Part shown: positions 1 to 7,200 of the stretch, piece by piece
Position numbering within the stretch: position 1 is the first letter of the stretch
How the letters are laid out: each line of letters begins with the position of its first letter
Source of the DNA: Aestuarierythrobacter sp037968495
Lineage (GTDB): Bacteria; Pseudomonadota; Alphaproteobacteria; Sphingomonadales; Sphingomonadaceae
Reading direction: 5' to 3'
Assembly: GCA_037968495.1 (NCBI GenBank)
Contig: JBBKVP010000070.1
Span: forward strand, 1 to 14,519
Length of the DNA stretch: 14,519 nucleotides
Translations under genes and position numbers: made by a program
Notes under the pieces: model-generated
Told to the model about the DNA's origin: nothing
The model's database searches: none
The model's input: the letters and a program-made list of their open reading frames with translations, nothing else

Positions 1-139
1 CCTCTCGGTAGTCAGCATCCTCGGCACTGTGTCGATGAACGCTTCCTCGGTCGCTTCGGTGATCGCATGAACAACCTAGATAAGAGCCGCAGCGGAACGC
101 CAGCAAAGAAGTTCCGCCCCTCTAACTGACCCCACCCGA
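1..139. other. Window-edge stretch, coding status undecided
   Basis: Frame 1 on the plus strand is open from the window edge to a TGA at 127-129 (42 codons, basic C-terminal end). The minus strand also has an open stretch running out of the window from about base 88, reading AITEATEEAFIDTVPRM. Neither matches a family I recognise and neither has a convincing start in view. The minus-strand reading would be co-directional with the SDR remnant to its right; the plus-strand reading would converge on it. I cannot decide between them without the sequence to the left. Confidence 0.2.
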
Positions 140-283
140 TTACATGGCCGGAATACCGCCGTCGAGCTTCAGCTCCGCACCGGTCATGGACTTGCTCTCG
201 TCACTGGCGAGATACAAAACCCTATGCGTAATATCGTTAAGCTTGCCAACTTTCCCAAACGGGACTTGGCGGGCCAGCTCTCG
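140..283 (-). pseudogene. 3' remnant of a short-chain dehydrogenase/reductase (SDR)
   Basis: Read on the minus strand, this stretch encodes about 47 residues ending in a TAA at 142-140. It has the standard C-terminal signature of classical SDR oxidoreductases: VPFGKVGKL, then LYLASDESKSMTGAEL, then KLDGGIPAM at the end. In intact SDRs (about 250 aa) this segment is the last helix and strand, near the substrate pocket and the tetramer interface. Here it is cut off: in-frame TAG and TAA codons lie immediately upstream (from 286 rightwards), and none of the three minus-strand frames further upstream shows the Rossmann dinucleotide motif or the YxxxK catalytic pair. It is a decayed fragment, not a working gene. 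The original substrate cannot be inferred. Confidence 0.75.
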
Positions 284-300
284 CTAAAGTTAGTTTAGCG
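282..300. repeat. Perfect 7-bp inverted repeat at the SDR breakpoint
   Basis: CGCTAAA (282-288) and TTTAGCG (294-300) are exact reverse complements separated by GTTAG. The hairpin sits exactly where SDR similarity stops. It could be the end of a small element, a deletion scar or chance. It has no U-tract and so does not look like a standard terminator. Confidence 0.5.
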
Positions 301-329
301 AATTTGCTCGCTCCTTTTTGTAGTTTTCT

Positions 330-362
330 GAACGTCCGCAATTGGGTCGTTAGCAGACATTC
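330..362. repeat. Dispersed alphaproteobacterial intergenic repeat ('MSANDP' type)
   Basis: GAACGTCCGC (330-339) pairs with GCAGACATTC (353-362), 8 of 10 positions, around a core containing GGGTCGTTAGC. On the minus strand the unit reads MSANDPIADV and runs into a stop after about 22 codons. From memory, very similar DNA is scattered through intergenic regions of rhizobia and sphingomonads and is often mis-annotated as short proteins starting MSANDPK or similar. That recollection is not checked here. I treat this as a non-coding repeat unit, not a gene. Confidence 0.5.
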
Positions 363-723
363 AAGAAACCAATCGCAAGCGTTTCGGCGACACTCAGCAC
401 ACACCAAAATCGGTTAAAATAGACTCAGCACCAGAGAGTTTCAGGCTCGCCAAGCCACTGGCAAGCCCGCCAATTTTCCTACACCCCGCAATTCTGGCAA
501 GGCGTTTTCATGCCCTGCCCTTCATCCCAATTCCGCGTTTTAGCGGCTTCTTCTGCGTGGGTGTTTACCAGCATTCGGGAGGGGGCCAGCTTTTTGCTTT
601 ATGGATTTGTAACATGTGTCACTTTCCCCTGTAAATCGCAGCGATTTGCTAGCGGGCCTGAGCGATGTGGAGGAGGCGGAGGGGCTGGTGGCCAGCGCTT
701 CGCTCGCTTGGTAAGGGCCGACA
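363..723. other. Non-coding leader upstream of putP
   Basis: No credible gene lies here; open frames in this stretch are overlapped or antisense and lack family similarity. It presumably holds the putP promoter. Visible elements are an operator-like imperfect palindrome GTAACATGTGTCAC (609-622, arms 5 of 6), a purine-rich GGAGGAGGCGGAGGGG run around 669-684, and a small AGCG-CTT-CGCT hairpin near 695-705. I cannot name a regulator or place a -35/-10 pair with confidence. Confidence 0.35.
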
Positions 724-2202
724 ATGCAAACTGGCACATTGATCTCGCTCGCCCTGTACTTCGCTTTGATGCTAGGCATCGGGGTGTATGCGTGGCGCAA
801 GTCTACCGACACTTCGGAAGGGTACTTGCTGGGCGGGCGCAATTTGCATCCGGCGGTTGCGGCTCTTTCGGCGGGGGCTTCGGATATGTCGGGCTGGCTG
901 CTGCTGGGTCTACCGGGCGCGCTTTATGCTGCCGGTCTGGTCGAGGCGTGGATCGGGATCGGGCTGTTCGTCGGCGCGCTCGCGAACTGGATCATCGTCG
1001 CGCCGCGTTTGCGCGAACAGACGGAACGGATGGGCAATGCGCTGACCATTCCGCAATTCCTCGCCAACCGCTTCCCGGACAACGCAGTGGCTTTGCGGGT
1101 GATATCGGCGGTGATCATCGTGGTGTTCTTCGCGGTCTATACCGCAGCGGGACTGGTCGGCGGCGGCAAGCTGTTTGTGACGAGTTTTGTGGGGCTTTTC
1201 GGGGATACGGGTCTGAGCGACTACATGACCGGCATCTGGCTGACGGCGGGCGCCGTGCTGGCTTATACTATGGTCGGCGGCTTTCTGGCGGTCAGCCTGA
1301 CGGACTTTGTCCAAGGCTGCATCATGGCCGTCGCGCTGGTGCTGATGCCGCTGGTGGTGATCTGGGGTGACGGCGGGTTTGCTTCGGCAGCTGCAACCGT
1401 GCGCGGCATCGATCCCGAGTTCCTTAGCCTGACAAAAGGGCTGACCGTCATCGGCTTCCTGTCGGCAGTGACATGGGGCCTCGGCTATTTCGGACAGCCG
1501 CATATCATCGTGCGCTTCATGGCGGTCCGCAGCGTGGCGGAGGTTTCAACGGCGCGGAATATCGGCATGAGTTGGATGTTCGTGGCGCTGATGGGCGCGA
1601 TTGGTGTCGGCATCGCAGGCCGCGCCTATGCCGAGGCAAACGGGTTGGTTGTGGAGGATCCGGAGACGATCTTCATCGTACTGGCGAACTTGCTGTTCCA
1701 CCCGCTGATAACCGGTTTCCTACTCGCCGCGCTTCTGGCAGCGATCATGAGTACGATCAGTTCTCAGCTGCTGGTTGCCTCCAGTTCGCTGACAGAGGAC
1801 TTCTACCGTCTGTTCCTGCGCAAAGATGCCAGCGAGCGCGAAACGGTGAATGTCGGGCGGCTTTGCGTGTTGCTCGTCGCACTTGCGGCGATTGCGATTG
1901 CTAGCGATCCTGAAAGTCAGGTGTTGGGGCTCGTCTCCAATGCTTGGGCCGGGTTTGGTGCTGCTTTCGGACCGTTGATACTACTCGCACTCACGTGGGA
2001 CCGAATGACCGGTGCTGGCGCTGTTGCTGGACTTGTGACGGGCGCGGCGACTGTGATGCTGTGGATCGCATCGGGCCTCAACGCCGAGTTCATGGGCGGA
2101 CCGGGTGTCTATGAAATCATCCCGGGCTTCATCGCGGCGATGTTAGCGATTGTGGTTGTTAGCCTCGCCAAGCCGAAAGCAGGCGACTATAGCGCGGACT
2201 AG
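724..2202 (+). CDS. putP: Sodium/proline symporter PutP (SSS family)
   Basis: The 492-aa product matches PutP throughout and has the usual length (E. coli PutP is 502 aa). It is an inner-membrane Na+/L-proline cotransporter of the solute:sodium symporter family. Clear signatures are YLLGGRNL (34-41), LSAGASDMSGW (48-58, with D54/M55/S56 at the positions of the E. coli Na+-site residues D55-S57), WGLGYFGQPHI, and MSTISSQLLVASS, where S343/T344 correspond to the E. coli Na+ ligands S340/T341. LGLVSNAWAGFGAAFGP and YEIIPGF near the end are also typical. About a dozen hydrophobic helices are present. The ATG at 724 gives a normal N-terminus, though no strong Shine-Dalgarno lies just before it. 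No putA neighbour is visible, so proline could be taken up as a nutrient or as an osmolyte. A glycosyltransferase gene begins directly after the stop. Confidence 0.95.
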   Translation: MQTGTLISLALYFALMLGIGVYAWRKSTDTSEGYLLGGRNLHPAVAALSAGASDMSGWLLLGLPGALYAAGLVEAWIGIGLFVGALANWIIVAPRLREQTERMGNALTIPQFLANRFPDNAVALRVISAVIIVVFFAVYTAAGLVGGGKLFVTSFVGLFGDTGLSDYMTGIWLTAGAVLAYTMVGGFLAVSLTDFVQGCIMAVALVLMPLVVIWGDGGFASAAATVRGIDPEFLSLTKGLTVIGFLSAVTWGLGYFGQPHIIVRFMAVRSVAEVSTARNIGMSWMFVALMGAIGVGIAGRAYAEANGLVVEDPETIFIVLANLLFHPLITGFLLAALLAAIMSTISSQLLVASSSLTEDFYRLFLRKDASERETVNVGRLCVLLVALAAIAIASDPESQVLGLVSNAWAGFGAAFGPLILLALTWDRMTGAGAVAGLVTGAATVMLWIASGLNAEFMGGPGVYEIIPGFIAAMLAIVVVSLAKPKAGDYSAD

Positions 2203-3351
2203 ATGGATATTTCCGGCCTCCGCATTGCCCTGTTTAGTGGCAATTACAATTACGTCCGCGACGGGGCGAACCAGGCACTGAACCGGCTTGTCGGCTACTT
2301 GCTGAAGCAAGGCGCAGACGTCCGCGTCTATGCTCCCACGGTTGACGAACCCGACTTCGAAGCCACCGGACCGCTAATCGGCGTGCCCTCCGTGCCATTC
2401 CCGGGGCGCGGCGAATATCGCATTCCGCTTGGCCTGCATGGCAATGCCAAGGACGATCTCGAGCGCTTCGATCCGCAAATCGTGCACGTCTCCTCACCCG
2501 ACCCAACCGGGCACAGAGCCGTAACTTGGGCGCGCAAACGGGGCTTGCCGATCCTTGCATCGGTCCACACGCGGTTCGAAACCTATCCGCGCTATTATGG
2601 CGTCGGCTTTATCGAGCCTGCCGTGGTTGCCGGCCTTCGCCGTTTCTATCAGCGGTGCGACGCGCTGGTCGCGCCGTCACAAAGCCAAGTCGACACTTTG
2701 CGCGAGCAAGGCATGAATGACGACATCTCTATCTGGTCACGGGGGGTCGACCGCGAGATATTCCGGTCGGACAAGCGCGATCTGGCATGGCGGCGCGAAG
2801 CCGGGATTTCCGACAATGCCGTCGCCGTCGCGTTCCTCGGCCGCTTGGTCATGGAAAAGGGGCTGGATGTATTTGCAGAGACGATCGCCAAATTGCGCGA
2901 ACGCGGTGTGGAACACGAGGTGATGGTTATCGGCGACGGCCCCGCACATGACTGGTTCAAGGAACGCCTGCCGAATGGCCGCTTCGTTGGCTTCCAGACA
3001 GGGCCTGATTTGGGCCGCGCGCTGGCCAGCGCCGATATCTTCTTCAATCCATCGATCACCGAAACCTTTGGGAATGTGACCCTAGAGGCTATGGCCTGCG
3101 GTGTTCCGGTCGTTGCCAGCGCCGCAACCGGTAGCCAAAGCCTGGTGGAGGACGGTATCTGTGGTGCACTGGTAAAGCCCGGTGATCGCAATGGCTTTGC
3201 TGATCGACTTCAGAGCTATATTGAAGATAATGCAAAGCGCGTCGCCCATGGCGGGGCAGGTGAGGCACGCAGCAAAGAGTTCAGTTGGGATCGCATAAAC
3301 CAAGCGGTGGCCGACACCTACTTGCGTTTGGTATCGGCCAAAGCTGGTTAG
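2203..3351 (+). CDS. GT4-family glycosyltransferase (MgtA/SQD2-like)
   Basis: This 382-aa protein has the two-Rossmann GT-B architecture of family GT4. The N-terminal acceptor half begins RIALFSGNYNYVRDGANQAL, with HVSSPDPTGHRAV and HTRFETYPRYYG typical of the MgtA/PimB/SQD2 branch. The C-terminal nucleotide-sugar half has FLGRLVMEKGLD, VIGDGP and the EX7E signature ETFGNVTLE (E287/E295) followed by AMACGVPVVAS, which binds the donor. Relatives transfer mannose, glucose or sulfoquinovose to lipid acceptors at the inner membrane face, so a glycolipid or envelope glycan role is likely, but donor and acceptor are not determined by sequence. The ATG follows the putP TAG with no intervening base, so it should be co-transcribed with, and perhaps reinitiated from, putP. 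No signal peptide is evident; the protein is probably cytoplasmic or peripheral. Confidence 0.9.
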   Translation: MDISGLRIALFSGNYNYVRDGANQALNRLVGYLLKQGADVRVYAPTVDEPDFEATGPLIGVPSVPFPGRGEYRIPLGLHGNAKDDLERFDPQIVHVSSPDPTGHRAVTWARKRGLPILASVHTRFETYPRYYGVGFIEPAVVAGLRRFYQRCDALVAPSQSQVDTLREQGMNDDISIWSRGVDREIFRSDKRDLAWRREAGISDNAVAVAFLGRLVMEKGLDVFAETIAKLRERGVEHEVMVIGDGPAHDWFKERLPNGRFVGFQTGPDLGRALASADIFFNPSITETFGNVTLEAMACGVPVVASAATGSQSLVEDGICGALVKPGDRNGFADRLQSYIEDNAKRVAHGGAGEARSKEFSWDRINQAVADTYLRLVSAKAG

Positions 3352-3819
3352 TTAACGCAATACGCCTTTGGCCGTCATGCGGCGGGCGTAATATGTCAGT
3401 CCAAGCATGACGATCCAGATCACTATCATAAATATGATCGAGAATGTCTTGCCGTCCGAACTCATGTCGCTGGGCAACGGATTAGAAAACTGGAAAACTG
3501 TGGATACAGCCAAGCCTACGAGCGACGCAGCAAATGCGTGAAACGCATAACGAGTGCGCAGCAGCAGCAATAGTGATCCGAGCACAGCGCCCCAAACGCC
3601 AATCGCCCAAAACGCTTGCGCCCATAGAGGAAATGAATCCATATAAGTGATCATTTCTTCAATACTTACGCCGGACATGTCAGAAGCAGCCTTGATATAA
3701 CTCTCGTTCCTCAGCTGCGATTGCAAATAGTCATTCGCACCGCCCAGATTGAAGAGAAACGACAATGCGCCGACCACCCACAAGTGCCACGGCGTCTTCA
3801 CGGTAATTGTCTCGTTCAT
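3352..3819 (-). CDS. Small four-helix inner membrane protein, unknown function
   Basis: The 155-aa product starts MNETITVKTPWHLWVVG and has four hydrophobic segments at about residues 11-30, 63-85, 90-112 and 125-147, with a short polar C-terminus ending in RRMTAKGVLR. A good Shine-Dalgarno (GGAGAGGG) precedes the ATG at 3819. I recall similar proteins in sphingomonads and related marine proteobacteria, variously labelled hypothetical or 'sugar transporter'; nothing in the sequence shows a transport function. The gene converges on the glycosyltransferase gene, with its stop codon directly adjacent to that gene's stop, and it is divergent from rarA across an 86-bp gap that must hold both promoters. 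It is a real gene on grounds of ribosome binding site, membrane pattern and length, but its function is unknown. Confidence 0.8.
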   Translation of the reverse strand: MNETITVKTPWHLWVVGALSFLFNLGGANDYLQSQLRNESYIKAASDMSGVSIEEMITYMDSFPLWAQAFWAIGVWGAVLGSLLLLLRTRYAFHAFAASLVGLAVSTVFQFSNPLPSDMSSDGKTFSIIFMIVIWIVMLGLTYYARRMTAKGVLR

Positions 3820-3905
3820 AACCCTCTCCCAAAGGATGACCCGGTGCAGAGTTTAACCGCTTTATCGGCGATGGCAAATTGTCGCGCATTCATTAGGATG
3901 GGCAG

Positions 3906-5222
3906 ATGACCGATTTGTTTCCTGACGACACGCCCCCATCGCGGGCACCGGATGAGCCCCGCGAGGATGCTCCGCTTGCTAACAGACTGCGGCCGCGCGG
4001 GCTGAATGACGTCATCGGACAAGAGCATTTAACCGGCGAAGAGGGCGCTATCGGACGGATGGTCGCCGCCGGCCGGCTTGCCTCCATGATCCTGTGGGGG
4101 CCGCCGGGCACGGGCAAGACCAGCACCGCCCGCCTGCTGGCCGATGCGGTAGGCATGCGCTTCGTGGCGATCAGCGCGGTCTTTTCAGGTGTTGCAGATT
4201 TGAAGAAAGCCTTCGCCGAGGCTGACAAGGCTGCGAAGGCAGGGCAACGAACGCTTTTGTTCGTGGATGAGATCCACCGCTTCAACCGCGCGCAGCAGGA
4301 TGGATTCCTGCCCTTCGTGGAGCGCGGAACGGTCACGCTGGTGGGCGCAACGACCGAGAACCCCAGCTTCGCGCTCAACGCCGCTCTGTTAAGCCGTGCG
4401 CAGGTATTGGTACTCCACCGCCTTGATGCTGTCGCACTCAGCATCTTGCTGGATAAGGCTGAGGCGCTGGAAGGCCCTTTGCCCCTCACCACCGAAGCGC
4501 GCGAGGCGCTGGTCGCATCAGCCGATGGCGATGGACGATTCCTGCTCAACCAGGCTGAAACGCTGTATGCCGCGAACATCCCGCAACCGCTCGACCCCGC
4601 AGCGCTGGGTAAATTCCTGCAGCGCCGCGTGGCCGTTTACGACAAGGACCGCGATGGTCACTACAATCTGATTTCTGCGCTGCATAAGAGCCTGCGCGGA
4701 TCAGACCCTCAGGCGTCACTCTATTACCTCGCGCGCATGATCACCGCTGGTGAGGAGCCGCTTTATCTACTGCGGCGGTTGGTCCGGTTTGCGAGCGAAG
4801 ATATTGGCTTGGCAGACCCCCAGGCCCTCGTTCAGTGCCTTGCCGCCAAGGACAGTTACGAATTCCTTGGCAGTCCGGAGGGCGAGATCGCGATTGCTCA
4901 AGCATGCCTATACTGTGCCACAGCGCCGAAATCGAATGCGGCCTACAAGGCGCAAAAGGCTGCTTGGCGTAATGCGAAAGAAACCGGTTCACTGGTTCCT
5001 CCCAGCAATATCTTAAATGCGCCAACCAAACTAATGAAAGATATCGGTTACGGCAAAGACTACGTCTATGACCATGATGCTGATGACGGGTTCTCCGGCG
5101 CCAATTACTGGCCCGAGGAAATGGAGCCGCAAACCTACTACGAGCCCGTCGAGCGCGGGTTCGAGCGGAAGATTGCCGAACGGATCGTTTATTGGAACCG
5201 GCTGCGCGACGAACACGGATGA
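3906..5222 (+). CDS. rarA: Replication-associated recombination protein RarA (MgsA), AAA+ ATPase
   Basis: The 438-aa product belongs to the RarA/MgsA/WRNIP1 clamp-loader-like AAA+ family (E. coli RarA is 447 aa). It acts at stalled or gapped replication forks together with SSB. The N-terminal LANRLRPRGLNDVIGQEHL is the family hallmark. Walker A is GPPGTGKT (65-72), Walker B is FVDEIHRF (119-126), and sensor 1 lies in VGATTENPSF. LLSRAQVLVLHRL follows, and the C-terminal half contains DGHYNLISALHKSLRGSDP and YYLARMITAGEEPLYLLRRLVRFASEDIG, both typical of the tetramerisation region. The start at 3906 is preceded by AGGA and matches the family N-terminus. Its stop overlaps the ATG of the next gene (ATGA, 5219-5222), which suggests translational coupling with a DUF429-like protein. 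Confidence 0.95.
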   Translation: MTDLFPDDTPPSRAPDEPREDAPLANRLRPRGLNDVIGQEHLTGEEGAIGRMVAAGRLASMILWGPPGTGKTSTARLLADAVGMRFVAISAVFSGVADLKKAFAEADKAAKAGQRTLLFVDEIHRFNRAQQDGFLPFVERGTVTLVGATTENPSFALNAALLSRAQVLVLHRLDAVALSILLDKAEALEGPLPLTTEAREALVASADGDGRFLLNQAETLYAANIPQPLDPAALGKFLQRRVAVYDKDRDGHYNLISALHKSLRGSDPQASLYYLARMITAGEEPLYLLRRLVRFASEDIGLADPQALVQCLAAKDSYEFLGSPEGEIAIAQACLYCATAPKSNAAYKAQKAAWRNAKETGSLVPPSNILNAPTKLMKDIGYGKDYVYDHDADDGFSGANYWPEEMEPQTYYEPVERGFERKIAERIVYWNRLRDEHG

Positions 5223-6106
5223 CAGATGGCCGCTTTGAATGGTTCTACGCCGTGGATTGGTCTGGAGCGGTAGGGAAGACGCAGAAAGGTATTGCGCTGG
5301 CCGTGTGCCATGCAGGTGGTGGAGCGCCCACGTTAATCAAACCAGTTAAATCGTTTTCACGCAGCGATATATTAGAATTTCTTAATAATACACTTGAGAG
5401 GAATTCACTGGTCGGCTGTGACTTTGGCCTGTCGCTTCCCTTCGTAGATTGTGGTGCTTTCCTCCCCGATTGGCGCGGCACACCAAAAGACGCCCGATCT
5501 CTTTGGGCAATAGTCGACACCTTATGTGACGCGGACGAAAATTTGGCGGCGTCGAGCTTTGTCAGCCATCCGCAGCTCTCTCCATACTTCCGCCGCCAAC
5601 CTGAAGGGGAAGGTGCGTTGTTTCGCGCTGATGGAGCCGAGCACGGCAAAGGCCGCTTTCGCGTTACCGAGACGGCGCAGGCCGCAATGGGATGCAATCC
5701 CTACAGCAACTTCAATCTTGTCGGCGCAGCACAGGTCGGAAAATCCAGCCTGACAGGCATGAGGGTGCTGAACCGGCTAAACGATGACATTGCGGTATGG
5801 CCAGTCGATCCCTTTCCTAACCAAGGATCGGTTGTTTGCGAGATTTACACGTCGCTCGCAGCGATGGAGGCCGGACGGTCACCGTCGCGTTCAAAAATGC
5901 GGACTTACGGGGAATTAAACGATGCCTTGACGTCACTTTCCTCGCCAACGGTTGAGGGCGAGGGCCCGATCGACGACCACTCTTCAGACGCTTTGTTAAC
6001 TGCGGCATGGCTGCGGAATGTAGCAGACGATACGGCTAGATGGCAACCAGCAGGCCTAACGCCGGAGATAGCGAGAACCGAAGGCTGGACCTTCGGCGCG
6101 TATTAA
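5219..6106 (+). CDS. DUF429-like predicted RNase H-fold protein
   Basis: The preferred ATG at 5219 overlaps the rarA stop as ATGA and gives 295 aa; an ATG 27 bases upstream lies inside rarA and is less likely. The protein starts MTDGRFEWFYAVDWSGA. Acidic motifs appear in the order expected for the RNase H-like fold of DUF429: AVDWSGA (D13), GCDFGLSLPF (D68) and, near the C-terminus, IDDHSSDALLTAAWLR (D252, D253, D257). These could form a two-metal site, so a nuclease-like activity is possible, but this is inferred from motif order and DUF429 proteins are mostly uncharacterised. No signal peptide or membrane segment is seen, so it is probably cytoplasmic. The tight link to rarA suggests a role in DNA maintenance, or merely shared expression. 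Its stop overlaps the stop of the convergent TM2 gene by two bases. Confidence 0.8.
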   Translation: MTDGRFEWFYAVDWSGAVGKTQKGIALAVCHAGGGAPTLIKPVKSFSRSDILEFLNNTLERNSLVGCDFGLSLPFVDCGAFLPDWRGTPKDARSLWAIVDTLCDADENLAASSFVSHPQLSPYFRRQPEGEGALFRADGAEHGKGRFRVTETAQAAMGCNPYSNFNLVGAAQVGKSSLTGMRVLNRLNDDIAVWPVDPFPNQGSVVCEIYTSLAAMEAGRSPSRSKMRTYGELNDALTSLSSPTVEGEGPIDDHSSDALLTAAWLRNVADDTARWQPAGLTPEIARTEGWTFGAY

Positions 6107-6504
6107 GAAGACAGCTTACTGATTTTATCGGCCCGGCTTCCGGGAATGGGTTCGCTCTTTGGCAGAACCTTCGTCGCAGGCTCGATCATATCCGGAGAAC
6201 GGGATCCACGGTCGAGTTGGCGGCCTCGATCCAACTGACGGATCGTCTCGAGGTTTTCGTCACGAATGATGCTGGGGATCAAGAATGCGTCGACCAGCAG
6301 CCAGCCACCAAGAACAATCCAACCCAGAAAGAGTGGCACCCAGCCCAGCAGGCCAAGCGCGGCTTGAGCCGCTCCGGTCCCCGTTTTACCCAAATAGAAG
6401 CGATGCGCGCCCAGACCGCCGAGAAAAAACCAGAGCAGATAAGCGGCTCCTGTAGATTTGCGGTTCGCTTCGAAAAGCAGCTGCTGGCGTGTTGCGTCGT
6501 CCAA
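6103..6504 (-). CDS. TM2-domain membrane protein
   Basis: The core is a TM2 domain: KSTGAAYLLWFFLGGLGAHR, then FYLGKTGTG, and a second hydrophobic stretch ending GGWLLVDAFLIP. Two membrane helices flank the conserved HRFYLG turn, and the aspartate in LVDAFLIP is typical. I chose the TTG at 6504 because the product then begins MDDATRQQLLFEANRKSTG, which fits how bacterial TM2 proteins usually begin, and GGTGGA lies just upstream. An in-frame ATG at 6636 would add 44 residues (177 aa total), but that extension resembles no known domain and has no ribosome binding site. The C-terminal tail is polar, with a short RQLDRG duplication. The family's function in bacteria is unknown. The gene is convergent with the DUF429-like gene. 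Confidence 0.8.
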   Translation of the reverse strand: MDDATRQQLLFEANRKSTGAAYLLWFFLGGLGAHRFYLGKTGTGAAQAALGLLGWVPLFLGWIVLGGWLLVDAFLIPSIIRDENLETIRQLDRGRQLDRGSRSPDMIEPATKVLPKSEPIPGSRADKISKLSS

Positions 6505-6677
6505 AGTTCCACCCTGCTGTTTGGTCGTGATTTGGTTGCACTGGCATCTTGATGCAGGCTCTCGCCCTAGAATACAATCGTGCAGATTGACGATATCGAA
6601 GATTTTGGGCTGGACCTTCAAAACAACCTGACGCATGGAGCGCCGGACAACGCGGCCCAGGCCGCAGTCGCCACAGG

Positions 6678-6753
<76 letters not shown>

Positions 6754-6776
6754 CACCCACCGCAGTTTGAATTTCT

Positions 6777-7124
6777 ATGGATGACATTCGCTTTCGCGGA
6801 CGAGCCTGCGGCGTAAAATTGCGTTTGGCAGAGGACGCCTTCTTCCCGAAAATTTTGCGCCATCCGAAAGCCGCAACAGCCGGCAATTTGATGACTGCCG
6901 ATATGCTGCCGTCCAAATTTGCTTACACGGCCGCGAGCATCAGACCAGGCAAGGCTTGTGCAACCGCCGCAACGGCCGCAACGGCCGAAGTTGACAAGCA
7001 CACAGGTGCTGATGAAAGCGATCCAGTTGGTGCGTCTGTGGCAAGCAATACGCTGACCATCACAGCAACCACTCTGGCAGCGTCGCAAGTTATCGCGGTG
7101 ACTTTGGACGGAACAATCAACTAA
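6777..7124 (+). CDS. Doubtful hypothetical protein downstream of tRNA-Thr
   Basis: This is a 115-codon open frame starting MDDIRFRGRACG and ending AASQVIAVTLDGTIN. No family is recognised. No Shine-Dalgarno precedes the ATG at 6777; a second in-frame ATG lies at about 6891. The second half is Ala/Thr-rich, with a short in-frame tandem repeat of GCCGCAACG around 6966-6985 giving ATAATAATAE. The last 30 codons look somewhat more protein-like (alternating Thr/Ala/Val, possibly beta-rich) than the start. The antisense frame over the same bases is rich in Cys and Arg and looks spurious. It could be a small lineage-specific protein, a fragment of a longer gene, or non-coding. Confidence 0.35.
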   Translation: MDDIRFRGRACGVKLRLAEDAFFPKILRHPKAATAGNLMTADMLPSKFAYTAASIRPGKACATAATAATAEVDKHTGADESDPVGASVASNTLTITATTLAASQVIAVTLDGTIN

Positions 7125-7150
7125 ATCCATGTGAGAAGATTGATCAATTT

Positions 7151-7165
7151 TTAAGGCATAATTAA
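7151..7165 (+). promoter_or_regulatory. Possible CtrA-binding site (TTAA-N7-TTAA)
   Basis: TTAAGGCATAATTAA followed by CC matches the full CtrA consensus TTAA-N7-TTAA(CC) known from Caulobacter and other alphaproteobacteria. It lies 35 bases before the ATG of the 50-aa ORF at 7201, in a 76-bp AT-rich gap. A perfect 10-bp palindrome ATTGATCAAT sits just upstream (7139-7148). A third TTAA occurs at 7179-7182. A short AT-rich motif can arise by chance, so this is a candidate only. Confidence 0.4.
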
Positions 7166-7200
7166 CCTTTTCTCCACCTTAACGCGGCACACCATGTCGC

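Noticed and set aside
510..1370. Long open frame on the plus strand overlapping the start of putP
   Set aside because: It is a shifted-frame shadow of putP, rich in Arg and Gly, with no family similarity; the putP frame matches a known protein throughout.
910..1503. 197-codon minus-strand frame inside putP
   Set aside because: Antisense to a strongly conserved gene, rich in His, Gln and Arg, with no recognisable motif.
2649..3191. 180-codon minus-strand frame inside the glycosyltransferase gene
   Set aside because: Antisense shadow; composition is Ser/Arg/Pro-rich without any domain pattern.
3893..4579. 228-codon minus-strand frame opposite rarA
   Set aside because: Ser/Ala/Arg-rich antisense artefact of a GC-rich gene; the sense strand encodes a complete RarA N-terminal half.
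6040..6552. 170-codon plus-strand frame opposite the TM2 gene
   Set aside because: The minus strand encodes an unmistakable TM2 domain; this frame has no pattern and overlaps the end of the DUF429-like gene.
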